From Dehalococcoidia bacterium (lineage in GTDB: Bacteria; Chloroflexota; Dehalococcoidia; Tepidiformales; Tepidiformaceae), in the NCBI GenBank assembly GCA_023228745.1, contig JALOAP010000102.1:1-8949 (forward strand): DNA of 8,949 bases, written 5' to 3'. Positions 1 through 8,189 of the stretch are shown here, one piece after another. A program made the position numbers and the translations under genes. The notes below the pieces were generated by a model, which saw nothing but the letters and a program-made list of their open reading frames with translations, did not search any database and was not told where the DNA came from. Numbering within the stretch: the stretch's first letter is position 1; the number at the start of each line of letters is the position of its first letter.

Positions 1-167
1 AGTGCGGCCCCCACCCGACACAAGAGTGCTCTCTTTGCAACGCCCTCTTCTGCGAGCGGCACGTCTCCGAGCGCATGTACCCGCTGCGCTACGGAACCGT
101 CATCATCGACCGCCCCGTCAGTGTCTGCGCCTGGTGCTGGGAACGGCGGAAGGTCTGGCGTCGCTGA
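1..167 (+). CDS. C-terminal end of an unrecognised Cys/His-rich protein, probably zinc-binding (5' truncated)
   Basis: The frame beginning at base 3 is open from the window edge to a TGA at 165-167 and gives the last 54 residues of a protein. The visible part is rich in possible metal ligands: Cys1, His4, Cys9, Cys12, Cys17, His20, Cys42 and Cys45, including two CxxC pairs (ECSLC and VCAWC) and a CxxxxC-xx-H run. This arrangement resembles a small treble-clef or B-box-like zinc-binding fold, but I cannot assign a family. The tail is basic and aromatic (WCWERRKVWRR). It lies in the same frame as the downstream ilvA, 66 bp before the ilvA start. The other two plus frames here give low-complexity Pro/Arg/Ser translations typical of shadows. 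The function is unknown and the upstream part is outside the window. Confidence 0.6.
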   Translation, partial: CGPHPTQECSLCNALFCERHVSERMYPLRYGTVIIDRPVSVCAWCWERRKVWRR

Positions 168-233
168 AGCGACTGGAGCCGCTGCGATGCTTCTGTCTCC
201 GCTCTCCAGGGAACGACGTGCCACAATGAGCGC

Positions 234-1520
234 GTGCAGACCGAACAGTCGCGGGGGGAAAGCACGCCACCTGTCTCACTCGCAGGCATCGAAGCCGCGA
301 GACGCGCCATCGCCTCCACGATCCGAGAAACACCCTGCTGGCCTTCCCTCACGCTCGGAACGCAGTTCGGAGTACCGGTCTTCCTGAAATGCGAACACAT
401 GCAACTCACCGGGTCCTTCAAGATCCGCGGTGCCGCCAACTTCGTTCGAAAGCTCGATCCGAAGGCCGCGAAGGCAGGGCTTGTCGCGGCGAGTGCCGGT
501 AACCACGCACAGGGCATCGCCCTTGCAGGGCGAGCCGCCCATCTCGATGTCACCGTTGTCATGCCCGAGGGTGCGCCGCTCGCCAAGGTCACCGCCACGC
601 GCGACTATGGCGCGCGCGTCATCCTCCACGGTCCCGCGCTCGAAGATGCCCGCCTCGAGGCACTTGCCATCGCACGACGCGAGGGCCGCATCTACGTGCC
701 GCCCTTCGACGACGACGCCGTCATCGAGGGCCAGGGCACCGTCGCGCTCGAAATCCTCGATCAAGTCCCGGACGTCGAGGAGGTGCTCGTACCCGCCGGA
801 GGCGGCGGCCTGCTTGCGGGTGTTGCGACAGCGATCAAGGCAGTCCGCCCCTCCGTCCGTGTCATTGGTGTCCAGGCAAGTGCCATGGATGGCATCCGCC
901 GCTCGTTCCTCCACCAACGGCTGGAGCAGACGCCAGCCGGCCGCACCATCGCCGACGGTGTTGCTGTAGCCGGGCCTTCCGCCCGCACCTTCGCCCTCAT
1001 CCAGCGCTACGTCGATGATGTGCTCGCCGTCGACGACGAGGCCATCGCCCACGCAATCGTCTTCCTCATCGAGAAGTCGAAGTTCATTGCCGAAGGGGCG
1101 GGTGCACTCGCAGTCGCCGCCCTCCAGTCCGGGGCGCACAAGCCTCGCGGAAAAACGGTCGCCGTGGTGTCGGGCGGAAATATCGATATCAACCTTCTCG
1201 GCTCGATCGTCCGCCGTGGCCTCGTCGATGCGGGCCGCTACCGTCACCTCACAGTCGAGGTTGCAGATGCCCCCGGCGAACTTGCACTCGTATCCACGGT
1301 TATCGCAGCAGCCGGCGGCAACATCATCGAGGTCGACCACAACCGCGAAGCCCCCGGCATGCCGGTCGGTCTCGCCGTGCTTGACCTGCTGCTCGAAGTA
1401 AACGGCCCCGCACACTTCGACGAGGTGATCCACGCTCTCCGCGATCGTGGCCTCCGGGGTGTCCCCGGTGGCGCCGCCCGCCTGGCGACCGACTCCGCCC
1501 GTCGCCGCCACGGCTCTTGA
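234..1520 (+). CDS. ilvA: Threonine dehydratase (threonine ammonia-lyase), PLP enzyme with C-terminal ACT domain
   Basis: The enzyme deaminates L-threonine to 2-oxobutyrate and ammonia, the first committed step toward isoleucine; it is cytosolic and uses pyridoxal phosphate. The 428-residue product has a fold-type II PLP domain (about residues 15-325). It includes the PLP-lysine motif SFKIRGA (Lys63), the ASAGNHAQG loop (86-94), the phosphate-binding GGGGL (189-193) and SGGNID near 313-318. A single ACT domain follows from about 338 to 410 (LTVEVADAPGELALVSTV region), so this is the medium-length one-ACT form rather than the roughly 510-residue two-ACT form. The start is GTG at 234; there is no better in-frame start between it and the preceding stop at 165, and no strong Shine-Dalgarno is visible. 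The ACT domain suggests allosteric control by an amino acid. A purely catabolic threonine or serine dehydratase is the main alternative. Confidence 0.92.
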   Translation: MQTEQSRGESTPPVSLAGIEAARRAIASTIRETPCWPSLTLGTQFGVPVFLKCEHMQLTGSFKIRGAANFVRKLDPKAAKAGLVAASAGNHAQGIALAGRAAHLDVTVVMPEGAPLAKVTATRDYGARVILHGPALEDARLEALAIARREGRIYVPPFDDDAVIEGQGTVALEILDQVPDVEEVLVPAGGGGLLAGVATAIKAVRPSVRVIGVQASAMDGIRRSFLHQRLEQTPAGRTIADGVAVAGPSARTFALIQRYVDDVLAVDDEAIAHAIVFLIEKSKFIAEGAGALAVAALQSGAHKPRGKTVAVVSGGNIDINLLGSIVRRGLVDAGRYRHLTVEVADAPGELALVSTVIAAAGGNIIEVDHNREAPGMPVGLAVLDLLLEVNGPAHFDEVIHALRDRGLRGVPGGAARLATDSARRRHGS

Positions 1521-1603
1521 ACCCGCAATGGATGCGCCGGCGATTACGCCCGCCGCATGCGGCCAGGAGGCGCAGTGGGGCGCGGCTGGTAACCCACCGT
1601 TCC

Positions 1604-1622
1604 CCGGGCCTAAGTCGCCCGG
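1604..1622. terminator. GC hairpin between convergent ilvA and exonuclease genes, possible terminator
   Basis: A perfect 6-bp stem, CCGGGC/GCCCGG with a 7-nt loop, sits in the roughly 100-bp spacer between the ilvA stop and the oppositely oriented exonuclease stop. It directly abuts the latter. Only a short TTTT (1630-1633) follows on the plus strand and no T-run follows on the minus strand, so it is not a textbook intrinsic terminator. A second, loopless palindrome GCCGCATGCGGC lies at 1552-1563 in the same spacer. The position between two convergent genes is the main argument. Confidence 0.3.
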
Positions 1623-2261
1623 TCAGGCGTTTTGCGCCCGCTCCAGCAGCTTCACCAGCACGTCGTACGTGGCGTATGCATCGGCAAGCGCGCCGTGTTC
1701 GCCCATCCGCCCGATCCCGAGCCGGTCAGCGACGTGTCCGAGGTTGAACCGGTCGACGTCACCGGTCCCCTTGAGCAGTTTCCGCGCGATCGGTTGCACG
1801 TCGAGCGCCACCAGTGCGAACGGCCAGGGCCGCCCCGTCCGCCGAAACGACTCGACCAGGAAGGCCATGTCCTGCCCGATGCCCCAGCCAGCGACGACGC
1901 TCTCGCGCCCCAACTCCGCGAACCGATCCATTGCCACATCCAGGTCGATGGCATCCTTCCAGGCCTTCGCGCTATACCCCACGACCTTGAGTGCGCCCGG
2001 CACCGCGTTTCCAATGTGCTTCGGCCTGACACGCGCCCCCCACGCCTCCAGCTCCGGGATTCCCGGTGCGATGTCCGCGCGTACCCCGCCGACATCGAGG
2101 ACTTCATGCTGCTGGACATTTGGCCCGCTCATCTCGAGGTCCATCACGAGGAACGACGAAAACGTACGGAGACCGTCGGGTTCTGCTGGTTCCGGGGTGA
2201 GTTGGCCGTCATCTTTGAGTCGCCGGAGTCCGGGCGCGAGCGCCGCGAAAAGGTCATCCAT
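1623..2261 (-). CDS. DEDDh-family 3'-5' exonuclease (DnaQ/exonuclease-like)
   Basis: This predicted nuclease removes nucleotides from DNA or RNA 3' ends using two metal ions. The 212-residue product carries all the DEDDh landmarks: Exo I with Asp41 and Glu43 in FLVMDLEMSG, Exo II with Asp131 in GWGIGQDMAFL, and Exo III with His189 and Asp194 in EHGALADAYATYD (H-x4-D spacing). The first 33 residues are a charged leader without a recognised domain. Exonuclease proofreading subunits, oligoribonuclease and RNase T share this fold, and the sequence does not tell me which substrate applies. The chosen start is ATG at 2261, 23 bp after the stop of the upstream MFS gene on the same strand, with a GGGG tract just before it. 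The frame stays open much further upstream, but that stretch is a shadow of the MFS gene. The two genes probably share a transcript. Confidence 0.82.
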   Translation of the reverse strand: MDDLFAALAPGLRRLKDDGQLTPEPAEPDGLRTFSSFLVMDLEMSGPNVQQHEVLDVGGVRADIAPGIPELEAWGARVRPKHIGNAVPGALKVVGYSAKAWKDAIDLDVAMDRFAELGRESVVAGWGIGQDMAFLVESFRRTGRPWPFALVALDVQPIARKLLKGTGDVDRFNLGHVADRLGIGRMGEHGALADAYATYDVLVKLLERAQNA

Positions 2262-2284
2262 GCCCCGATTCTGCCCCAGCGCGC

Positions 2285-3496
2285 TCACACGCGCCGCATC
2301 TCCTTCGAGGCCACCAGTGTCAGCAGCGTGATTCCACTCGCCAGGGCCATCCACCAGAACACCACCGGAGGCGCGCCCCAGTGGTCGATCATGCGGCCCA
2401 TGATCAGTGCAGTGAACGGCGTGAGGCCCCACATCATCGTTTGCAACGACATCACCTGGCCACGAAACTCCGGTTCGGCCTTGAGCTGCATGAGCGACGA
2501 GTTGAGCGCCGAATACACACTGTGGAACACCCCGGCCACTGCCAGTACACCCACCGCCAGCCACAGTTGTCCCATCAGCGAGAACACGCCGACCGACAGG
2601 CAGTACAGCAGGCAGCTCCACATCATCCCCGGGCCCAACCTGGCCCGGTTCGAAGTCACGGCGACGAAAATACCCCCGACGAGCGACCCGACGCCGACGG
2701 CCGCCGCTAGGAACCCATAGCCAAGCCCATCGGAGCCCAGCACGTCGCGCGCGAACACCGGCAAGAAGGTGACGTAGGGATAGACGACAATGCTCGGGAG
2801 CAGCCCCATGAACACGATGACCAGCATCCGGCGGTCCCGGATCACGTAGCGCAGGCCGCCGCCAATGCTCCGAAACATGCCTGCCGACGCGGTCCTGTCC
2901 GGGAGACTCGGGCGAAGCAACGCGGTGAGCAGCCCGGCAAGTACCAGGAATACAGCCTGTAGCTGAAAGGTCCCCTGGGTACCCACCACACCGATAAGCG
3001 TCCCCCCGATGGCCGGCCCGATGACGCGCATCGCGTTCCCGCCGAGGGCGTTCAGTGCCACCGCGTTCGTCAGGTCTTCGTCCCCGACTGAGTCGTAGAC
3101 CAGCAGCATGCGGATCGGTGCCGCCAACGCCTCCACCATTCCCGCCGCCACGGCGGTGACGAACACCATCCAGAGCTCGATCCTCCCCGTCGTGATGAGC
3201 ACGGCCAGGAGGGCTGCGATCGTCGCCGCTGTCCACTGATAGGCCATGAGTTGGCGGCGGCGTTCGAACCTGCTCCCCAGGTAGCCCCCCACCGGGGACA
3301 CCAACACCATCGACGCCCCGCGGAGAAGTGCCACGATGCCCAGGCTCGTCGCGTTGCCCCCAAGGTCTTGGAGCACGAGCCACCCCATGCCGATCGTCTG
3401 CACCCACGATCCGATCTGCAGTGCCATCGTTCCGAAGAGCAGGACACGGAAGTCGCGATGCCGGAGCGCGGCGAATGGCCCGCCCGCGGCGACCAT
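2285..3496 (-). CDS. Major facilitator superfamily exporter (MFS_3 / EntS-like)
   Basis: This is a predicted integral membrane proton-driven transporter, most likely an effluxer of small molecules; the substrate is unknown. The 403-residue product has long hydrophobic segments consistent with about 10-12 helices. A motif-A-like loop, GGYLGSRFERRR, lies at 70-81 between helices 2 and 3. The block LTNAVALNALGG followed by NAMRVIGPAIGG (142-165) is characteristic of the EntS/MFS_3 subgroup. The start is placed at ATG 3496 (MVAAGGPFAALRHRDFRVLL), because the FxALRxRDFRxLL segment is where these proteins normally begin. A purine-rich GAGACGGA precedes it. An in-frame extension of 36 residues to a TTG at 3604 is Arg-rich and unlikely. 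It heads a two-gene minus-strand unit with the exonuclease and is divergent from tldD. Confidence 0.9.
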   Translation of the reverse strand: MVAAGGPFAALRHRDFRVLLFGTMALQIGSWVQTIGMGWLVLQDLGGNATSLGIVALLRGASMVLVSPVGGYLGSRFERRRQLMAYQWTAATIAALLAVLITTGRIELWMVFVTAVAAGMVEALAAPIRMLLVYDSVGDEDLTNAVALNALGGNAMRVIGPAIGGTLIGVVGTQGTFQLQAVFLVLAGLLTALLRPSLPDRTASAGMFRSIGGGLRYVIRDRRMLVIVFMGLLPSIVVYPYVTFLPVFARDVLGSDGLGYGFLAAAVGVGSLVGGIFVAVTSNRARLGPGMMWSCLLYCLSVGVFSLMGQLWLAVGVLAVAGVFHSVYSALNSSLMQLKAEPEFRGQVMSLQTMMWGLTPFTALIMGRMIDHWGAPPVVFWWMALASGITLLTLVASKEMRRV

Positions 3497-3558
3497 TCCG
3501 TCTCGCCGGGCGCCGCGAAGAGCTGGCAACGCGCGAGGTAACAAGCGATTAGCCTTCG

Positions 3559-3573
3559 AACGCGATTCGCGTT
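3559..3573. promoter_or_regulatory. Perfect 15-bp palindrome in the divergent MFS/tldD promoter region, possible operator
   Basis: The sequence AACGCGA-T-TCGCGTT is a perfect inverted repeat with 7-bp arms and one central base. It is enclosed by a further TCGAA (3556-3560) and TTCGA (3576-3580) pair. The hexamer GATTCG also occurs twice exactly 10 bp apart (3564 and 3574), one helical turn. It lies 63 bp upstream of the MFS start and 121 bp upstream of the tldD start. The symmetry and location fit a dimeric repressor site, but no regulator gene is in the window. I could not place convincing -35/-10 hexamers in this spacer (3497-3693) on either strand. Confidence 0.4.
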
Positions 3574-3683
3574 GATTCGACGCTACAGAACAACGTGCAA
3601 ACAAACCAGCGTGAAAACCCGAATAGGACCTCCCCGCGGTCCACTCTTCTCCCGTTCGTTACCATGGAAGCCAACTGCCCCTT

Positions 3684-3687
3684 GGAG
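3684..3687 (+). promoter_or_regulatory. Ribosome binding site deciding the tldD start
   Basis: GGAG lies 6 nt upstream of a GTG at 3694. The in-frame ATG at 3664 and the longer open frame from 3595 have no comparable site. The GTG also gives a 481-residue protein, the length I recall for E. coli TldD. Confidence 0.65.
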
Positions 3688-3693
3688 CCGCCC

Positions 3694-5131
<1,438 letters not shown>

Positions 5132-5139
<8 letters not shown>

Positions 5140-5491
5140 TGCACCCGTAGAGGAAGCTCCTGCGGTCCCGCGAGAGGTCTGGAGGCGCCGCCTCGCCCTG
5201 ACTGACGAAGAACTGCGTGAGTTTTGTCGTCGTTGGCGAATCGTCAGGCTGTCGATCTTCGGGTCCGCGCTGCGAGCTGATTTCGACAGCGAAAGTGACC
5301 TCGATCTGCTCGTGCAGTTCGCCGCCGAGGCGCGATGGCCGTGGGGAGGCCTAGGGGAGATATCCTGCGAGTTGGAGCGTCGCCTCGGGCGTCCCGTGGA
5401 CGTCGTGACTCAGGCGTCGGTCGAACAAAGCCCCAACTACATTCGACGACGGAACATCCTGTCGAGCGCGCAGCCCGTCTATGAAGAGTGA
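5132..5491 (+). CDS. mntA: MntA-like minimal nucleotidyltransferase, antitoxin of a HEPN/MNT pair
   Basis: In characterised MntA/HepT systems the MNT protein is the antitoxin and silences the HEPN RNase by AMPylating a tyrosine near its active site. The 119-residue product (counting from TTG 5132) shows the polymerase-beta-type core RLSIFGSALRADFDSESDLD: Gly44-Ser45, ten residues, Asp56-x-Asp58, an exact GS-x10-DxD. A third acidic candidate is Asp90 in GRPVDVV. The first 35 or so residues form a charged, Arg-rich helix-like leader. The start overlaps the tldD end by 8 nt and the stop overlaps the hepT start by 11 nt, as expected for a coupled pair. With all catalytic residues present it should be active. 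G+C by hand count is about 65% (5161-5400), close to its neighbours. An orphan nucleotidyltransferase is unlikely because the HEPN partner is adjacent. Confidence 0.85.
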
Positions 5492-5822
5492 CGATGCATT
5501 ACTCCTCGATATGTTGCTGGCTTCTCGAGAGGCCGTGGAATTCTGCACAGGGATGTCGCTCGGTCAGTTTGGAGAGGATCGGCGAACGCAGTTGGCGGTA
5601 ATGCACTGTATCCAGATCATTGGAGCCGCACGGGTTGGGGAAGACTCGAGGAAGGAACTCACTACGATCCCCTGGGCTCAAATCGTCGGTTTGCGTCATC
5701 GATTAGTACACGACTATGGACACATCGACCTGGGCATACTCTGGGAGATTGTGCGCAAGGACCTGCCTGAACTCGTCGGAACGCTGGCCGTCGTCGTCCC
5801 CGGGGAGGAGGAACTCGAATGA
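5481..5822 (+). CDS. hepT: HepT-like HEPN-domain RNase toxin (DUF86 type)
   Basis: HEPN toxins of this type are homodimeric RNases that cut RNA or tRNA ends and arrest growth unless modified by the MNT partner. The 113-residue product is all-alpha in appearance. It contains the catalytic signature LRHRLVHDYGHIDLGILWEI: Arg72-x4-His77, followed by Tyr79, the position AMPylated in studied HepT proteins. The upstream helix QLAVMHCIQIIGAA (37-50) also matches the family pattern. No residue of the motif is missing. The ATG start is inside the 3' end of mntA, with no strong ribosome binding site of its own, so translation probably depends on the antitoxin gene. The TGA overlaps the tldE ATG as ATGA, and its last codons (PGEEELE) encode the tldE ribosome binding site. 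Hand-counted G+C is about 55% over 5521-5760, and codons such as TTA, TTG and ACA appear, unlike the tld genes. Confidence 0.87.
   Translation: MKSDDALLLDMLLASREAVEFCTGMSLGQFGEDRRTQLAVMHCIQIIGAARVGEDSRKELTTIPWAQIVGLRHRLVHDYGHIDLGILWEIVRKDLPELVGTLAVVVPGEEELE
5802..5813 (+). promoter_or_regulatory. Strong Shine-Dalgarno for tldE within the hepT coding end
   Basis: GGGGAGGAGGAA places AGGAGG (5806-5811) 7 nt upstream of the tldE ATG at 5819. It is the strongest ribosome binding site in this operon and may let tldE be translated well even if the toxin gene is translated poorly. Confidence 0.75.
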
Positions 5823-7174
5823 CCACCAATCTCGACCTCGCCCTGCGTGCCGTCGAACTCGCCCGGCGTGCTGGGGCCGAACAGTGCGACGCATTCCTCG
5901 TCGCCTACGACGAATCCAACGTCACCGTTCGGCTTGGGAAGACCGAGAAGCTCATCGAAGCCAGTTCCCGCCAACTTGGCCTGCGCGTCATCAACGGTGG
6001 GCGAACCGCTGTCTGCTCCAGTTCCGACCTCAGCGACGCCGCCCTCGAACGGCTCGCTCGCGAGACGGTGGAACTCGCGACCATCTCTGCGCCAGACGAA
6101 CATGCCGGCCTTCCCGAACCCGCCCTGCTCGCTCGCGCGACCGTCGACGGCCTCCAGCTCTATGACGAACGTCTCGGCGCCCTCACGGTCGACGAAAAGC
6201 TCGGCATGACGACCGCCTGCGAACAGGCCGCGTTCGACGCCGACGGCCGCATCACCAATTCCGACGGTGCCACTCTCTCCACTCGGGCGGGAGAAATCTC
6301 ACTCGCAAACTCCCTCGGCTTTGCCGCATCCTATCCACACACCCGCGTCTCGCTCGCCGTTGAGGTGATGGCCGACGATGCAGACGGCAAGAAGCGCAAC
6401 GCCTACTGGTACAGTGCCGAGCGCAGCCTCCATCGCCTGCTTCCTCCCGAGGAGATTGGGCGTATCGCCGCCCGCCGGGCGGTTGGCCAAATCGGTGCCC
6501 GCAAGGTCCCCACCAGGCAGGTGCCCATCGTCTTCGAACCGATGATGGCCGGTCGGCTTCTCGGTGACCTCGCTTCGTGCGTCACCGGGAGCGCACTCTA
6601 CCGCCAGGCCACGTTCCTCGCGGGCCGGACCGGTGAGCGGGTCGGTTCCGAACTCCTGACCGTCATCGACGACCCCTCCATCCCCGCCGCGTCTGGTTCC
6701 CGCCCGTTTGATGGCGAAGGCGTGACCGCCAGCCCCCGGCCGCTCTTCACCAACGGCGTGTTCGAAGGTTTCCTGTTCGACAGCTATTCCGCCCGACGCA
6801 CGGGGAACCGCTCGACCGGCAGCGCCAATCGTGGTGTCGAATCGAGTCCGTCCCCCGGGCCCTCGAACCTCGTCCTCAAGGGCCCTCGAACCGTACCGGT
6901 TGAGTCCCTTCTCAAGGAGATTGGGGAGGGCCTGCTCGTCACGGAACTCATCGGCCACGGCTTCAACCCTACCTCTGGTGATTGGTCCCGCGGCGCCGCT
7001 GGTTACTGGATCGAAAACGGCGAGCTCGCCTACCCGGTCACCGAAGTCAACGTCTCCGGTACGCTCGAGGCGATGCTCGCCGGGGTGGACGCCGTGGGGG
7101 ATGACCTCACCTGGTTCGGTGCGGTCGCGGCCCCCACGCTACGCATCCAGGGGATGACCCTTTCCGGCCTGTAA
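5819..7174 (+). CDS. tldE: TldE/PmbA, non-catalytic partner of the TldD metalloprotease
   Basis: TldE forms the heterodimer with TldD and is needed for proteolysis, although it lacks its own zinc site. The 451-residue product has the N-terminal TldD/PmbA domain (about residues 5-230, with LRVINGGRTA at 55-64). The C-terminal domain carries the family block TSGDWSRGAAGYWIENGELA (385-404), followed by YPVTEVNVSGTLEAML. There is no HExxxH, as expected for PmbA, which separates it clearly from tldD upstream. The length is normal for the family. It begins with ATG 5819, overlapping the hepT stop by 4 nt (ATGA) and preceded by a strong GGAGGAGGAA. Its stop is 2 bp from the stop of the convergent oxidoreductase gene, with no room for a separate terminator. 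G+C and codon choice resemble tldD rather than the intervening hepT. Confidence 0.94.
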   Translation: MTTNLDLALRAVELARRAGAEQCDAFLVAYDESNVTVRLGKTEKLIEASSRQLGLRVINGGRTAVCSSSDLSDAALERLARETVELATISAPDEHAGLPEPALLARATVDGLQLYDERLGALTVDEKLGMTTACEQAAFDADGRITNSDGATLSTRAGEISLANSLGFAASYPHTRVSLAVEVMADDADGKKRNAYWYSAERSLHRLLPPEEIGRIAARRAVGQIGARKVPTRQVPIVFEPMMAGRLLGDLASCVTGSALYRQATFLAGRTGERVGSELLTVIDDPSIPAASGSRPFDGEGVTASPRPLFTNGVFEGFLFDSYSARRTGNRSTGSANRGVESSPSPGPSNLVLKGPRTVPVESLLKEIGEGLLVTELIGHGFNPTSGDWSRGAAGYWIENGELAYPVTEVNVSGTLEAMLAGVDAVGDDLTWFGAVAAPTLRIQGMTLSGL

Positions 7175-7176
7175 CG

Positions 7177-8055
7177 CTAAATCCGCGGCGCCACTTCGCG
7201 CATGAAGGTCCGAAGCGTCCCTAGCAGCTCACTCACAGACCGCGCGCTGAGCGACAGCATCAGCTCGTCCAGCCCCGCTTCGCGGTAAGCGCGGATGTCT
7301 GCAGCCTGCTGCTCGGCTGTCCCTGTCAGGGGCCACTGTCCTCCGCCGGGCCGTGTTCGCCCGCCGGGCATATGCCGCATGCAAATCGGCCCCGGCTCCC
7401 GCCCGAACTCCTCGCACCGCTGCCGGTACGTCTTCACGCTGTCCGCCAGCTCGCCCGGCGAAAGGTTGATCGGGTGCCAGCCATCCCCAAGTTCCGCCGC
7501 CCGCCGGATACTTGGCACCCCGTTTCCCCCGACCCAGATCGGGATGGTCCCCCGCCGGTCGCGCGCTGCCTTCGGAAACATCCGCATGGAGCTGTACCGC
7601 TTGTATTCACCCTCGAACGACGATGTCTCCGTCTCCCACAGGTTCCGGTAGACCCGCAGGTACTCGTCCGTCCGCGCCCCCCGCTCTTCGAACGGGACGC
7701 TAAGCGCCTCGAACTCCTGCTCCAGCCAGCCGGCCCCAACGCCGACAACCAGCCGTCCATTGCTCAGGTAATCCACCGTGCTCAGGAACTTCGCCGCAAA
7801 TACCGGGTCGCGGTACGGCACGATGAGCACGCTGGTCCCCAGCGTGATATGCGTCGTCTCCGCCGCGAGGAATGCAAGCACCGCAAGCGGCTCATCCATG
7901 AACTCGGGGATGTACGACGAGCCTTCCGGCACGATGATGTGGTCACTCACCCAGAGCGAGTCGTAGCCGAGGTCCTCAACTGCGCGTGCCACTGCACGCA
8001 GCGCCTCCGGTGTGGCGAATTGGTTGGCCTGTGGGATTGCGACTCCGTAACGCAT
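7177..8055 (-). CDS. LLM-class flavin/F420-dependent oxidoreductase
   Basis: This is a luciferase-like monooxygenase-fold (TIM barrel) enzyme; close relatives use reduced F420 or FMN on varied substrates, and the substrate here is unknown. The 292-residue product shows the family landmarks: YDSLWVSDHI (31-40), TLGTSVLIVPYRDPVFAAK (71-89), GRLVVGVGAGWLEQEFEAL (100-118) followed by FEERGARTDEYL, and PIWVGGNGVPSIRRAAELGD (172-191). The pattern most resembles the group annotated as probable F420-dependent oxidoreductases in Actinobacteria and Chloroflexota. The start is ATG 8055, preceded at 6 nt by GGAAGGAG. The frame remains open for 49 more codons upstream, but that stretch is Ser/Gly/Cys-rich without family similarity. 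The upstream spacer 8056-8189 shows no convincing promoter on this strand. Confidence 0.9.
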   Translation of the reverse strand: MRYGVAIPQANQFATPEALRAVARAVEDLGYDSLWVSDHIIVPEGSSYIPEFMDEPLAVLAFLAAETTHITLGTSVLIVPYRDPVFAAKFLSTVDYLSNGRLVVGVGAGWLEQEFEALSVPFEERGARTDEYLRVYRNLWETETSSFEGEYKRYSSMRMFPKAARDRRGTIPIWVGGNGVPSIRRAAELGDGWHPINLSPGELADSVKTYRQRCEEFGREPGPICMRHMPGGRTRPGGGQWPLTGTAEQQAADIRAYREAGLDELMLSLSARSVSELLGTLRTFMREVAPRI

Positions 8056-8061
8056 TGATGG

Positions 8062-8069
8062 CTCCTTCC
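8062..8069 (-). promoter_or_regulatory. Shine-Dalgarno fixing the oxidoreductase start
   Basis: On the minus strand GGAAGGAG lies 6 nt before ATG 8055 and decides against the longer open frame reaching 8202, which would run to the tRNA gene. Confidence 0.75.
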
Positions 8070-8153
8070 GTGGGGTATGGTGGGGCGACCTTCCCGAACT
8101 GTGGCCGAACGCGCAACCCTCCCGGCATATCTCCGCCGCCTTCCCGCGAAGGG

Positions 8154-8183
8154 ATGACCCATTCGTCCCGCTCTGGCTACAAT
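8154..8183 (+). promoter_or_regulatory. Sigma-70-type promoter of the tRNA-Ser gene
   Basis: A -10 box TACAAT (8178-8183, one mismatch to TATAAT) follows a -35-like ATGACC (8154-8159, four of six) with an 18-bp spacer. The predicted transcription start, 6-8 bases past the -10 box, coincides with the first base of the mature tRNA at 8190. It is the only convincing core promoter I see in the window. Confidence 0.6.
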
Positions 8184-8189
8184 GTCTGT

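Noticed and set aside
276..1511. A 411-codon open frame antisense to ilvA
   Set aside because: It mirrors the ilvA codon periodicity in G+C-rich DNA, is Asp/Glu/Gly-rich with no family motif, and the sense strand encodes a clear threonine dehydratase.
2262..3407. Upstream continuation of the exonuclease frame, giving an apparent 594-residue protein
   Set aside because: This stretch lies across the MFS gene on the same strand in another frame and translates to low-complexity Gly/Arg/His sequence. The MFS frame is the real one, so there is no fusion.
3497..3604. 36-residue N-terminal extension of the MFS protein from a TTG
   Set aside because: Arg/Ser-rich, not hydrophobic, lacks a ribosome binding site and would overlap the palindrome. 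The family-typical start lies at 3496.
7372..8058. A 228-codon plus-strand open frame opposite the oxidoreductase
   Set aside because: Pro/Arg/His-rich shadow with no motif; the opposite strand carries well conserved LLM-family blocks.
8139..8152. Small hairpin CCTTC-CCGC-GAAGG upstream of the tRNA promoter
   Set aside because: Only 5 bp with no T-run in either direction; it is within what chance would give in G+C-rich sequence.
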